Numbered from the stretch's first letter, positions 1 through 8,381 are shown. The stretch is DNA of 64,000 bases from Polynucleobacter sp. AP-Capit-er-40B-B4 (GCF_018882245.1 NZ_JACVOV010000001.1:124001-188000); one strand, 5' to 3'. Made by a program: numbers and translations. Notes: generated from the sequence alone by a model not told the origin.

Positions 1-11
1 TCTCTTATCTC

Positions 12-827
12 TTAACGCTTTAATCCAGGAGTTTCAACTGTTCCGCCGTTGGCAGTCTTTGCCATATACATAGACAAAGCAATCGTTACATCTGAACCAT
101 AAATTGGGAATGGGAAACGCTGCTGACGATAGCAATCGTTCAAGCGCTGCTGCATCGTCCAGAACTGACCGCTTGAAACGCGATATGCTGGCCAGTAACC
201 CCAACCCATAGCGGCGCCTTTTTGCTCCGTTAAGTTAGGCAAATCTTGCAAACGAATACGTTTACCGTTTTCAGCATGACAAGATGCACATGAGAAATCC
301 ATTGGACCACCTTGGAAGAAGAATGCGCGCTTACCGAGCTCATACATTTCTTTTTCTTTTGGGTGATTAGTGCTGACTTTAATTTTGTCGCCTTTGGACG
401 CAGTCACCACGTAAGCAACAATCGCCTCCATATCCTTCTTAGGACCCTTTTGAAAAGGGGCATCGATCATTTCTTGCGGATCGCGACCTTGCAGTGCCTG
501 CATACAAGTCATCAAACGTGATTCGAGGTCTTGCACCTTGTTGGTATCTTTAAAGTAGCGCGGCAACTGAGCTGCTGCGCCCTTCACAACACCAGGCCCT
601 AAACCTAAATCACACTTCTCAAGAGTAGCGTTTTTAGGGCCTGCTGGTTTTTTCCATAGATCTTCACCAGCCGCCTCATAAAGTTCCGAAGGGTTGCCGT
701 CAGCGATCATCTCGCGATATTTAGCGATATCGTCTGTTGCACTTTTTTGCGCAGAGACTGACGATGACACTGCTAATAAGGCGGCCAACAATCCAGAGGC
801 CAACCCTAAAGTTAATTTACGCTGCAT
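12..827 (-). CDS. soxA: SoxA, c-type cytochrome subunit of the SoxAX thiosulfate-oxidising complex
   Basis: With SoxX, SoxA oxidatively couples thiosulfate to the carrier cysteine of SoxY in the periplasm. The 271-residue product starts with a Sec signal peptide ending near VSAQ. It carries one CxxCH haem site (CASCH), followed by the SoxA-typical stretch around LNDCYRQQRFP, whose cysteine is the expected haem ligand. The N-terminal region has LEKCDLGLGPG where two-haem SoxA proteins have a second CxxCH, so this is the single-haem form. I start at the ATG at 827, which has an AAGGG ribosome site; a TTG five codons upstream is in frame. It is the last sox gene seen here; soxX and soxB probably lie beyond base 1. 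Confidence 0.95.
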   Translation of the reverse strand: MQRKLTLGLASGLLAALLAVSSSVSAQKSATDDIAKYREMIADGNPSELYEAAGEDLWKKPAGPKNATLEKCDLGLGPGVVKGAAAQLPRYFKDTNKVQDLESRLMTCMQALQGRDPQEMIDAPFQKGPKKDMEAIVAYVVTASKGDKIKVSTNHPKEKEMYELGKRAFFFQGGPMDFSCASCHAENGKRIRLQDLPNLTEQKGAAMGWGYWPAYRVSSGQFWTMQQRLNDCYRQQRFPFPIYGSDVTIALSMYMAKTANGGTVETPGLKR

Positions 828-879
828 TTGCAACCCTTTCAAAACTCAGGTGATAGTAAAAATCTATAAAGACAAGCAA

Positions 880-1188
880 TTAAGAAGCAGTTGCTTCGTC
901 GGTACGCTTGTCACCCTTGCTATCTACCCAACTCACAACAATCTTGTCGCCCTTAGCGCCCTTGTATTTGAAGTTCAAGAATGGATCCTTAGAAACTGCT
1001 GGACCAAATTGACCATTCAATACATCTTTGCCATTTGCTTTGACATTGATTGTGCTGATAAACCATGCTGGAATTGTCTTGCCGGAAGCATCTTTACGCT
1101 GGCCAGACTCCATATCGTGTTTCATCAAAATTTTTACATCTACAATTCCACCGTTCTCAGCAGCTCTAACGCGCATTGGATCAGCCAT
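880..1188 (-). CDS. soxZ: SoxZ, sulfur-carrier partner of SoxY
   Basis: SoxZ forms the SoxYZ heterodimer that carries sulfur intermediates during periplasmic thiosulfate oxidation. The 102-residue product has the family's usual length and has no signal peptide of its own, as expected, because it is exported together with SoxY. The single immunoglobulin-like SoxZ domain fills the protein, with a typical N-terminal section on mutual recognition (MADPMRVRA) and a C-terminal strand WVDSKGDKRTDEA. An AGAGGA ribosome site precedes the ATG. It lies between soxY (54-base gap) and soxA (52 bases) on the same strand. Confidence 0.95.
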   Translation of the reverse strand: MADPMRVRAAENGGIVDVKILMKHDMESGQRKDASGKTIPAWFISTINVKANGKDVLNGQFGPAVSKDPFLNFKYKGAKGDKIVVSWVDSKGDKRTDEATAS

Positions 1189-1242
1189 GTTTTCCTCTTG
1201 TAATCTAGTAATTAATTAATGGTGTTCAGATAGATTGGGGGA

Positions 1243-1695
1243 TTAACCGCCGCAACCACCTAAAGTTACTTTCACTTCCTTAACAGCCATGCTCCACTTG
1301 CCATCAGCTTTTACCAAGGCGTATACGTTGGAGGTTTGACCCATCTTGATACGTGTTGTAACAAATGGTTCTGTGCCCGCAGGAATAAAGAATTGAGCGG
1401 CTAAGGCGCTTGGGTTTTTCTCAACCAAGATTGCCATTTGCTCAGCTTTGAGAGTTGTGACAATGCCAACTGGAACTACTGCACCATTTTCTGCAATATC
1501 TGGGGCGTTCAAAGTAACAGCACCAGACTTATCTGGACTACCTGCACCTAGAATCTTGAATACATCGTCGAGACTCTTGCCTTCAAAAGCGGCTTTATTC
1601 CACTCTTGTGCTTGGGCTACGCTAATAAGACCCGCAGAAGCCATCAAGCCAAAAACGGCTGAATATTTCAATAAACTGCGTCGCTGCTGATTCAT
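1243..1695 (-). CDS. soxY: SoxY, sulfur-carrying subunit with C-terminal GGCGG arm
   Basis: SoxY carries the growing sulfur intermediate covalently on a cysteine in a flexible C-terminal arm. This 150-residue protein ends in exactly that arm, LGGCGG. Its N-terminus has a twin-arginine export signal (QRRSLLK, then a hydrophobic stretch ending AQAQ), consistent with export of the folded SoxYZ pair by the Tat pathway. It sits between soxD and soxZ in the same operon. The family assignment is secure because of the C-terminal motif and the context. Confidence 0.96.
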   Translation of the reverse strand: MNQQRRSLLKYSAVFGLMASAGLISVAQAQEWNKAAFEGKSLDDVFKILGAGSPDKSGAVTLNAPDIAENGAVVPVGIVTTLKAEQMAILVEKNPSALAAQFFIPAGTEPFVTTRIKMGQTSNVYALVKADGKWSMAVKEVKVTLGGCGG

Positions 1696-1762
1696 AAAAA
1701 CTCCTTAATTAATCTACTCTTAGTATCAAATATAGCGGTATTTCAAAAAACCTTCTGCAAAC

Positions 1763-2851
1763 CTATTGCCCGGTTAGCACCCAACGGACAAGAGTAGCTC
1801 TATCCTCGTCCGATAACTGCGCCTGTGGCGGCATTGGAATGGCTCCCCAAACCCCTGAACCACCATTTTTGACCTTAGCCATGAGCTTTTCTTGAGCCCC
1901 ACTTTGACCCTTATATTTCGCTGCAATATCTGCAATCGACGGTCCTACCAACTTCGCATTAGGAGCATGACATGCAGAGCAGTTCTCATTTTTAAATAAT
2001 GCGGCAGGGCCCTTCGTAGTTGCCGCATGTGTGTCCGCAGCATGAGCCAAGCCCTCACCCGAAGAACCGGGTAACTTATCAATTGGCGGCTTAGTCGAAT
2101 CTGAGCCACGATACGGCCCATACAAACGATTTTGCTCGGCAATATTGCCATGGGCATTTCTGGCGAAGTCTGGAAGCGTAGAGCCAATTTGTACAAACTT
2201 CACGCAATTAGTCATGCAAGATGAACCATTCACGTCTGGTTTACCGTTCACGCTCCAGAAGCCATGATTGCGAGTCATGCCATTGCGATTTGGCATCTTC
2301 TTCTGCACATCAGCAATATTGGCATTACTTAGAACAAAATCGTCTGGAACGATTTCACCCAAACTCAAAATAAATGCAACTAATGCATATGTATCGTCTG
2401 GTGTTAATGATCTAGGAGCATTCCAAGGCATTGCACGATAGATGTAATCCCAGAGAGTAGAAACCGTAGGCACCTTCATCAAAGTAGTGCGCTGCGGTTG
2501 TTTGCGATCAGCAAGTGATGCTACCCTTCCAGTCTTAATATCATCGGTCGTTGTGCCGCCGGCAATCGGCGTAAAGATCTCATTCGATTCACCGAATACG
2601 CCGTGACAACTAGCGCATTTAGCCTCCCAAATGACTTGGCCTTGTGCTACCGAACCAGAGCCCTTTGGCAAACCTTTAAAGTCCGGGCGAACATCAATAT
2701 CCCAAGCGATCACTTCGGCCGGTGTTGCATTGCGACCAATTCCAGGAAACTTTGCGGACCCCTGAGTGCTTTGCGCATAGGCTGCATTAGCAACCAGCAC
2801 AGTCGCTAAGACTAGCCCTAGATGAGCAATTGATTTAACCAACTTGTACAT
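1763..2851 (-). CDS. soxD: SoxD, dihaem cytochrome c subunit of sulfane dehydrogenase SoxCD
   Basis: SoxD accepts electrons from the molybdenum subunit SoxC during oxidation of the sulfane sulfur bound to SoxY and passes them to the respiratory chain. The 362-residue product has a signal peptide ending around AAYAQ and two CxxCH sites, CASCH near residue 80 and CSACH near residue 292, so it should bind two c-type haems. Both cytochrome domains look complete. Its start overlaps the end of soxC by 17 bases, which suggests translational coupling of the two subunits. Confidence 0.94.
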   Translation of the reverse strand: MYKLVKSIAHLGLVLATVLVANAAYAQSTQGSAKFPGIGRNATPAEVIAWDIDVRPDFKGLPKGSGSVAQGQVIWEAKCASCHGVFGESNEIFTPIAGGTTTDDIKTGRVASLADRKQPQRTTLMKVPTVSTLWDYIYRAMPWNAPRSLTPDDTYALVAFILSLGEIVPDDFVLSNANIADVQKKMPNRNGMTRNHGFWSVNGKPDVNGSSCMTNCVKFVQIGSTLPDFARNAHGNIAEQNRLYGPYRGSDSTKPPIDKLPGSSGEGLAHAADTHAATTKGPAALFKNENCSACHAPNAKLVGPSIADIAAKYKGQSGAQEKLMAKVKNGGSGVWGAIPMPPQAQLSDEDRATLVRWVLTGQ

Positions 2852-4235
2852 TGCTCACCTCGCCATTTGAATCTAATTTCCAAGACTGTATTGCGTTGTT
2901 GTGATAAATCGAGCGATTGCCACGTGCATCGCGTAATGTCTTGATGGATGGCTGCACATAACCAGTGTCGTCAATTGCTCTTGACTGCAAAATTGCAGGT
3001 AAACCATCCCACACCCAATCAATATTGAAACGGGTAATTGATTTGGTGAGGACTGGAGTTTCTAAACGCGCTGTGCGCCAGTTATTGCCACCGTCAAAAG
3101 AAACATCTACACGTCTAATCTTGCCGCGACCTGACCAAGCCATGCCGCTGACGTTATAGAAACCTTTGTCCAGGAGCTGCTGGCCACCAGAAGGTGTAGT
3201 AATTACCGATTTGCATTCTTGAATCGATGCGTATTGGCGGTGCATACCATCTGGCATGAGCTCAATATAGTGAACCGCCTCGTCCTTGGCATTCCAAGGC
3301 ATATCGCCAACTTCTAGACGACGCAACCATTTAACCCAGCTAACGCCCTGGACACCTGGCACTACTAAGCGCAATGGAAAACCGTTTTCTGGACGGAGCA
3401 TCTCGCCGTTCATACTCCAGGCAACGATTGTGTCCTCAAGACAAGCCTCGAGATTAATTGTTCGAGTCATACCAGAACCATCGCCACCCTCTGCAAGCAA
3501 GAACTTGCCTTTTTTCAGATCAGCGCCGCACTCCTCCAGTAATACTTTGAGCGGTACACCTGTGAATTCGCAGCAAGACAACATGCCGTGTGTGTACTGC
3601 ACTGTAGGTACGGCAACGTTACCCCACTCTAAACCAGTGTTAGCTCCACACTCAATAAAGTGAGTGCGAGAAACCGAAGGCAAACGCATCAAGTCGTTCA
3701 TCGTAAAGACGCGAGCATTTTTCACCATACCGTTCACCATCAATCGATGGGTCTCAGGATTTAAGTTGTACCAACCTTGATGGTGACGTTCAAAGTGCAA
3801 ACCGTTTGGTGTAATTGTTCCGAATAAGCCTTGCAAAGGTGTAAAGGCAACCGATGCTGCTGATACACGTGTTAAGCCTGGTGACTCACGGCGAATTAAA
3901 TTAGCCTCATAAATAGACGGCACACCATAGGGCATGGTGGCAACGTTTTTACCAAGCGTTGTTTGCCATTCTTGTTTTTCCAAAATAGCGGGATCACCTT
4001 CGCCAGCAGCAAAGGCCATTGGCGCAGCTAAGCCGGCCGCTGCTCCACCCAAGGCTGAAAAGAAGCCCTTGCGCAAGAATCCACGGCGAGCCTCGTCCAA
4101 ACCATTGGCATTAATGTCTGCAATTAATTCTTGGGAGACAAAGTGCTCAGGTGCCTTTACCAAGCGCGCTCTATTGGCGGGCTTCTCAACCACAGAGATA
4201 TCCTTGGCACTCAATTCAATTTGCTTATTTGTCAT
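2835..4235 (-). CDS. soxC: SoxC, molybdopterin subunit of sulfane dehydrogenase
   Basis: SoxC is the sulfite-oxidase-type molybdenum subunit of SoxCD, which removes electrons from SoxY-bound sulfane sulfur so that thiosulfate is fully oxidised without storing sulfur. The 466-residue protein has a twin-arginine signal (RRGFLRKG followed by an alanine-rich stretch). The expected molybdenum-ligand cysteine lies in FIECGANTGLEWG, and a C-terminal dimerisation domain follows. I start at the ATG at 4235; the frame is open upstream to 4313, but that overlaps the ArsR gene and reads poorly. The start is 19 bases behind the arsR stop, so the two are probably co-transcribed. Confidence 0.94.
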   Translation of the reverse strand: MTNKQIELSAKDISVVEKPANRARLVKAPEHFVSQELIADINANGLDEARRGFLRKGFFSALGGAAAGLAAPMAFAAGEGDPAILEKQEWQTTLGKNVATMPYGVPSIYEANLIRRESPGLTRVSAASVAFTPLQGLFGTITPNGLHFERHHQGWYNLNPETHRLMVNGMVKNARVFTMNDLMRLPSVSRTHFIECGANTGLEWGNVAVPTVQYTHGMLSCCEFTGVPLKVLLEECGADLKKGKFLLAEGGDGSGMTRTINLEACLEDTIVAWSMNGEMLRPENGFPLRLVVPGVQGVSWVKWLRRLEVGDMPWNAKDEAVHYIELMPDGMHRQYASIQECKSVITTPSGGQQLLDKGFYNVSGMAWSGRGKIRRVDVSFDGGNNWRTARLETPVLTKSITRFNIDWVWDGLPAILQSRAIDDTGYVQPSIKTLRDARGNRSIYHNNAIQSWKLDSNGEVSNVQVG

Positions 4236-4254
4236 AGAAACTTTTATATAAAAA

Positions 4255-4590
4255 TTAATGGATACCTTCGGCAATCTTGGTACATACAGATTGGCACATA
4301 TCAACCGTGGCATTGTCTGCGATCGAGTAATAAACGGTCACACCCTCTTTGCGCCTAAGCAAAATTCCCACTTTATGTAAAGCCAATAGATGTCTTGAAA
4401 CATTAGCTTGGCTGGAGCCGCACATTTCCACAACTTCGGATACTGATTTTTCACCACTGCAGACTGCATACATGATGCGTAAACGAGAAGGTTCGGATAA
4501 AACATTGAAATAGGCGGCTACCTTAGAAAAAACTTTCTCCATTTGTTTTGGGGATAAGTTTTTTGTTGCTTTTTGCACCCTAGCTTTCAT
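4255..4590 (-). CDS. ArsR/SmtB-family repressor at the head of the sox operon (SoxR/BigR-like)
   Basis: This is a 111-residue winged-helix regulator of the ArsR family, with the recognition helix around SSQANVSRHLLALHKVG and the wing near RRKEGVTVYYSI. Cysteines sit at residues 44, 57, 99 and 103. In the sulfide/persulfide sensors BigR and SqrR the reactive pair lies at about 41 and 107, so Cys44 with Cys99 or Cys103 could form a similar redox switch; that is inference. As first gene of the sox operon, it probably represses sox genes until reduced sulfur is present. A 28-base near-palindrome lies 12 bases upstream of its start. A metal-sensing role cannot be excluded from sequence alone. Confidence 0.85.
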   Translation of the reverse strand: MKARVQKATKNLSPKQMEKVFSKVAAYFNVLSEPSRLRIMYAVCSGEKSVSEVVEMCGSSQANVSRHLLALHKVGILLRRKEGVTVYYSIADNATVDMCQSVCTKIAEGIH

Positions 4591-4601
4591 GCGGCCTATC
4601 T

Positions 4602-4629
4602 ATATGTATATATGCGTATATATACATAT
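4602..4629. promoter_or_regulatory. Near-perfect 28-base palindrome, likely ArsR-family operator shared by sox and modBC
   Basis: The left arm ATATGTATATAT at 4602-4613 and its complement at 4618-4629 form 12-base arms; only the G/T pair at 4614/4617 breaks the symmetry. It lies 12 bases upstream of the arsR start and touches the -35 element proposed for modBC. AT-rich palindromes of this size at the gene's own promoter are typical ArsR-family operators. Binding by this ArsR protein is inferred. Confidence 0.6.
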
Positions 4630-4657
4630 TTAACCCTCAAGATAGACAACTTTATAT
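4629..4657 (+). promoter_or_regulatory. Candidate modBC promoter
   Basis: TTTAAC at 4629-4634 and TTATAT at 4652-4657 are spaced by 17 bases. The -35 element overlaps the edge of the palindrome at 4602-4629, so a repressor there could block it. Transcription would begin near 4664, which argues against translation starting at the GTG at 4659. Confidence 0.4.
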
Positions 4658-4697
4658 AGTGAGATACCCTTACAGGATCTACAGATACAATCAATTT

Positions 4698-5351
4698 GTG
4701 GATATCGAAGCCCTTCTTCTCTCGCTAAAGCTGGCCATATGGACCCTGGTCCTCATCCTGCCATTTGGGGTCTGGGTGGCTCACTCACTTCAAGGCATGG
4801 GCAAGAGAAGATCCTGGATCGAAGCTGCCTTAGCACTGCCGCTGGTTTTACCCCCTACAGTTTTAGGCTATTACCTCTTGGTTGGATTGGGTGGAAAGAG
4901 CTTTTTTGGTACTCCCTTGGTTTTTTCCTTTACGGGCATTTTGATTGCCTCCTTGATTGTCAACCTGCCATTTGCCATTCAGCCAATTCAAAGGGCTTTT
5001 GAGGCAATCAATCCTGAGATTCGCGAAGCCGCCCAAGTAAGCGGACTCTCTAAGTGGCAAATTTTTCGCCTTATAGAGCTCCCCCTTGCTTGGCGCGGCA
5101 TTACCAGCGCCGCCGTACTGACATTTGCACATACCCTGGGTGAGTTTGGAGTCATTCTCATGGTTGGTGGTGCAATTCCTGGGGAAACCAAGACAGTCTC
5201 TATTGCCATATACGACAAGGTTCAAAGTTTTGATACCGCTGGTGCTGGAGCTCTGTCGCTCATACTTTTGGGCACATCCTTAGTCGCAATCGCTCTTTCA
5301 TATGGCGTATTCAGTCGCAATCCCTCGACTTCTAAAAAGTGGAGAGGCTAA
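4698..5351 (+). CDS. modB: Molybdate ABC transporter permease ModB
   Basis: This is the membrane channel of a molybdate importer. The hydrophobic protein has about five membrane segments and the ModB signature stretch FAHTLGEFGVILMVGG followed by IPGETKTVSIAIYD, which separates it from sulfate permeases. The EAA loop (EAAQVSGLSKWQIF) that contacts the ATPase is present. I prefer the GTG at 4698, because family members begin just before the first membrane helix and the proposed promoter starts near 4664; a GTG at 4659 would add 13 residues. Neither has a clear ribosome site. The stop overlaps modC by one base. No modA binding protein is adjacent. Confidence 0.88.
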   Translation: MDIEALLLSLKLAIWTLVLILPFGVWVAHSLQGMGKRRSWIEAALALPLVLPPTVLGYYLLVGLGGKSFFGTPLVFSFTGILIASLIVNLPFAIQPIQRAFEAINPEIREAAQVSGLSKWQIFRLIELPLAWRGITSAAVLTFAHTLGEFGVILMVGGAIPGETKTVSIAIYDKVQSFDTAGAGALSLILLGTSLVAIALSYGVFSRNPSTSKKWRG

Positions 5352-6457
5352 TGCTGAAAATCAAACTCTCCCAAAGCATTCCCAATCCTTTACAACTCAA
5401 TATTGAATGCATGCCAGGTGAATTACACGCCTTAGTTGGCCCTTCAGGCAGTGGCAAAACAACCGCTTTGCGAACAATCGCTGGATTAAATCACGCTGAG
5501 AGTGGAAAAATTGAATGTGATGAGCAGTTATGGTTCGAGGCTAATGATGTCAGTGGCATCACTACCTCCTTGAGCCCGGCTGAGCGTTCGTGCGGATTCT
5601 TATTTCAGCAATACGCCCTCTTCCCGCATCTTAGTGCGCTAGAGAATGTATGTATTCCGCTTTACAACTCGGTTGCAGGACTTTCAGAGCGCAGATTACA
5701 AGGCCAACAATGGCTTAATCGCATGGGCATTGGTGAGCTATCAAACCGCATGCCAAACCAATTATCTGGAGGCCAACAGCAACGTGTTGCACTTGCTAGA
5801 GCATTGGCGCGCTCACCGAAAATTCTATTACTTGATGAACCTTTCTCTGCGGTAGATGCGCCCACCCGTCAAGGCCTCTACAAAACATTAGCCGAACTAC
5901 GCAAAGATTTAAATATTCCCATCCTCTTGGTTACCCATGACCTGCGTGAAGCAGATTTGTTGGCAGATCGCATTACCGTTATTGATCAAGGAGTTGGTTT
6001 GCAAACTGCCCCGCCTCAAGTGCTATTTGACAGGCCCAGAAATTCCAGGGTTGCTGAATTGGTAGGTATAAGTAATAAGTTTGAAGGTATATTTTCTGCT
6101 GGGAAGTTAAGCTGGGACGGCAGCAATCGCATCTTTGATGTAGCGGATAAAGGTAAGATTCCGCCCAATACTCCTGTTGCATGGGTCATTCCAGCCGAAG
6201 GCTTAAGCCTTCATACGGATAAAAGCCCTCAAAATATTGAGGCAACTGTAGAGCAGATTGGTACGCTAGGTCAAATTGCAGTGATTCAACTTCGTACAAT
6301 TGAAGGTGGGCATGTAATTGCTTGGGAAGCTTCGGCTGCTGAAGTGAAGCGACTCGCTTTAGATATCGGCAAGGAGACTTATCTCCATATCGATGGCAGC
6401 AAGATTCACATCATGCCGCTACGCCCCATCAATGACCCACGGCGCTTTACTAACTAA
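5351..6457 (+). CDS. modC: Molybdate ABC transporter ATP-binding protein ModC
   Basis: This ATPase energises the ModB channel. The 368-residue protein has Walker A GPSGSGKT at residues 30-37, the ABC signature LSGGQQQR, Walker B ILLLDEP and the switch histidine in LLVTHD. A C-terminal region of about 130 residues fits the molybdate-binding TOBE domain of ModC. I start at the ATG at 5351, which overlaps the modB stop (TAATG) behind a GGAGAGG ribosome site; a GTG at 5339 is in frame but less likely. The neighbouring SoxC needs molybdenum cofactor, which gives this transporter a plausible client. Confidence 0.9.
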   Translation: MLKIKLSQSIPNPLQLNIECMPGELHALVGPSGSGKTTALRTIAGLNHAESGKIECDEQLWFEANDVSGITTSLSPAERSCGFLFQQYALFPHLSALENVCIPLYNSVAGLSERRLQGQQWLNRMGIGELSNRMPNQLSGGQQQRVALARALARSPKILLLDEPFSAVDAPTRQGLYKTLAELRKDLNIPILLVTHDLREADLLADRITVIDQGVGLQTAPPQVLFDRPRNSRVAELVGISNKFEGIFSAGKLSWDGSNRIFDVADKGKIPPNTPVAWVIPAEGLSLHTDKSPQNIEATVEQIGTLGQIAVIQLRTIEGGHVIAWEASAAEVKRLALDIGKETYLHIDGSKIHIMPLRPINDPRRFTN

Positions 6458-6461
6458 GCAA

Positions 6462-7082
6462 TCAATTCTTTTTGGCTACCAAGCCCAAAATTGCAGACAT
6501 ACCCGTGTGTCTTGGACCTTCTGAGAGTTCTTTCTCATAACTCACTAATTCAAGTATCTGAAAGTCTTTAGCAAGGCTTCTAATTAACTCTTCTGTGTAG
6601 AGATGCTCAATTAAGCTTGGTCCACCAGTCTTGTATTCCAACTGCTTTGGTGTGTAGCCCTGCAGAATAAATAAGCCACCTGGCTTCAAGGCAGCATAGC
6701 TTTGTTTGAAGATACGTTCGCGCATTGCTGGATCAGCAAATTGGATAAAGATACCAATCACTGCATCATAAGTATTGGCTTGCCATGTAAAACTATCGGT
6801 ATCCGAGAATGAATACTCAACCTCAACGTGATTGTCTTTGGCAAACTGCTTTGCTTTAGCTAGCGCGATATCAGACGCATCGAATCCAATAACTTGCATT
6901 CCTTGTTTAGCAAGCCAGACTCCGTTGCGCCCCTCGCCATCAGCGATACAAAGGACCTTATTTTTTGGCTTTAGATACTGATTTGCTTTTTCAACTAGAT
7001 ATTCATTTGGCTCTTTGCCAAAAATGAACTCCTCTTTATCAAAGCGCTCATTCCAGAACTGGGTTGCATCAGAAAAACTCAT
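6462..7082 (-). CDS. Class I SAM-dependent methyltransferase (TehB-like)
   Basis: This 206-residue cytoplasmic protein has a Rossmann-type methyltransferase fold. Motif I is degenerate (VLCIADGEGRNGVWLA at about 44-59), the acidic residue closing strand beta-2 is in GFDASD, and GGLFILQGYTP fits the later strand. It resembles the TehB/thiopurine methyltransferase-like group annotated generally as class I SAM methyltransferases. The substrate cannot be told from sequence. It ends four bases from modC in convergent orientation, with no obvious terminator between them, and lies 30 bases downstream of metZ, so it may be the last gene of that transcript. Confidence 0.8.
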   Translation of the reverse strand: MSFSDATQFWNERFDKEEFIFGKEPNEYLVEKANQYLKPKNKVLCIADGEGRNGVWLAKQGMQVIGFDASDIALAKAKQFAKDNHVEVEYSFSDTDSFTWQANTYDAVIGIFIQFADPAMRERIFKQSYAALKPGGLFILQGYTPKQLEYKTGGPSLIEHLYTEELIRSLAKDFQILELVSYEKELSEGPRHTGMSAILGLVAKKN

Positions 7083-7112
7083 TGGAATATTCTTTTTGAA
7101 CTTGAGTTTTAT

Positions 7113-8321
7113 TTACTTTTTTAAGCCGCCAACCAAATCGTTCTTGAGGTCATTGATATTCTCTAGACCAACTGCAATACGAACTAAGCCATCTGTGATT
7201 CCGGCAGCTTTTCTGGCTTCAGGCGGCACGCGGCAATGCGTTGTTGTTGCTGGATTGGTGATGGTTGTGCGAGTGTCACCCAAGTTTGCAGTAATCGAGC
7301 AAAGCTTAGTTTGGTTAATGAGTTTGAACGCAGCCTTCTTTCCACCTTTGAGAGTGAATGACAGAATCGCCCCGCCCTCTTTTTGCTGGCGCTTAGCCAA
7401 TGCATGTTGAGGATGCGACTTCAAGCCTGGATGGTATACACGCTCGACACCAGGCTGCTTCTCTAGCCATTGAGCTAAGGCGAGCGCATTCTGGCTTTGT
7501 TGTTTCATACGAAGCTCTAAAGTCTCTAGGCCCTTTAGGAATACCCAGGCATTAAATGCAGACAGCGTTGGGCCTGCGGTACGGACATATGGGAAAACTT
7601 TACCCATGATGAAGTCTTTGCTGCCCACAATCGCACCACCAACTACCCTACCTTGACCGTCTAAGTACTTAGTAGCCGAATGAATCACGACATCAGCACC
7701 AAGTGCCAATGGTTTTTGTAAGGCTGGCGTACAGAAGCAGTTGTCTACAGCAAATAGTGCTTTTGCTTTCTTGGCAATCTTTGAAATTGCTTTAATGTCC
7801 GCAATCTCAGTCAATGGATTGGAAGGCGTCTCTAGATAAAAGAGTTTGGTATTCGGTAGGACAGCAGCTTGCCATGACTTGGTATCAGCCAAATCAACAT
7901 AAGTCGTCGTAATGCCAAAGCGACCCAAGATATTGGTGAACAACTGGATCGTTGCACCAAATACGGAGCGAGAGCAAACAACATGGTCACCTGCCTGCAG
8001 ATGCGCCATCGCCAATGTCATGATCGCAGCCATTCCAGATGCGGTTGCAATACAAGCCTCGCCACCCTCAAGAGCAGCCAAGCGATCTTGGAACATACTC
8101 ACCGTGGGATTAGTGAAGCGGGAATAGATAAAACCTTGATCGGCGTGAGCAAAACCGTCGGCTGCTAATTCAGCGCTATCAAAGCAAAAGCTTGAAGTGA
8201 GAAACATTGCCTCGGAGTGTTCTTGATATTCAGCAGTACGACGTGTGCCAGCGCGGACCGCTAGAGTCTCTAGGGCCAACTTAGAAAAATCAGGTTTTTT
8301 GCGTGTGGTTTTGCTCTTCAT
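7113..8321 (-). CDS. metZ: O-succinylhomoserine sulfhydrylase MetZ
   Basis: MetZ makes homocysteine from O-succinylhomoserine and sulfide in methionine synthesis. The 402-residue protein belongs to the Cys/Met-metabolism PLP enzymes; the PLP lysine is Lys218 in HSATKYLDGQGRVVGG, the form typical of MetZ rather than MetB. YSRFTNPTV and ETPSNPL are also family motifs. It follows purF after a 60-base gap that contains a strong hairpin but no U-tract. The purF-metZ order is characteristic of Burkholderiales and Pseudomonas. Confidence 0.93.
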   Translation of the reverse strand: MKSKTTRKKPDFSKLALETLAVRAGTRRTAEYQEHSEAMFLTSSFCFDSAELAADGFAHADQGFIYSRFTNPTVSMFQDRLAALEGGEACIATASGMAAIMTLAMAHLQAGDHVVCSRSVFGATIQLFTNILGRFGITTTYVDLADTKSWQAAVLPNTKLFYLETPSNPLTEIADIKAISKIAKKAKALFAVDNCFCTPALQKPLALGADVVIHSATKYLDGQGRVVGGAIVGSKDFIMGKVFPYVRTAGPTLSAFNAWVFLKGLETLELRMKQQSQNALALAQWLEKQPGVERVYHPGLKSHPQHALAKRQQKEGGAILSFTLKGGKKAAFKLINQTKLCSITANLGDTRTTITNPATTTHCRVPPEARKAAGITDGLVRIAVGLENINDLKNDLVGGLKK

Positions 8322-8348
8322 GATGCTATTTTGACACCGAATTGAGGA

Positions 8349-8368
8349 ATTGCCTCGTGTGAGGCAAT
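8349..8368. other. Perfect 8-base-pair hairpin between purF and metZ
   Basis: ATTGCCTC at 8349-8356 and GAGGCAAT at 8361-8368 pair perfectly around a four-base loop. On the transcribed (minus) strand it is followed by a mixed sequence without a run of U, so it is not a standard terminator. It could stabilise the purF end or modulate read-through into metZ; this is speculative. Confidence 0.5.
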
Positions 8369-8381
8369 ATCCTGTCGCTTT

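Noticed and set aside
12-827. SoxA with one haem site as a damaged gene
   Set aside because: The LEKCDLGLGPG sequence matches the normal single-haem SoxA class of many thiosulfate oxidisers.
694-1203. Open reading frame of 169 codons on the plus strand across soxA and soxZ
   Set aside because: It runs antisense to two certain genes, has no recognisable domain and no ribosome site; codon use of the sox genes explains it.
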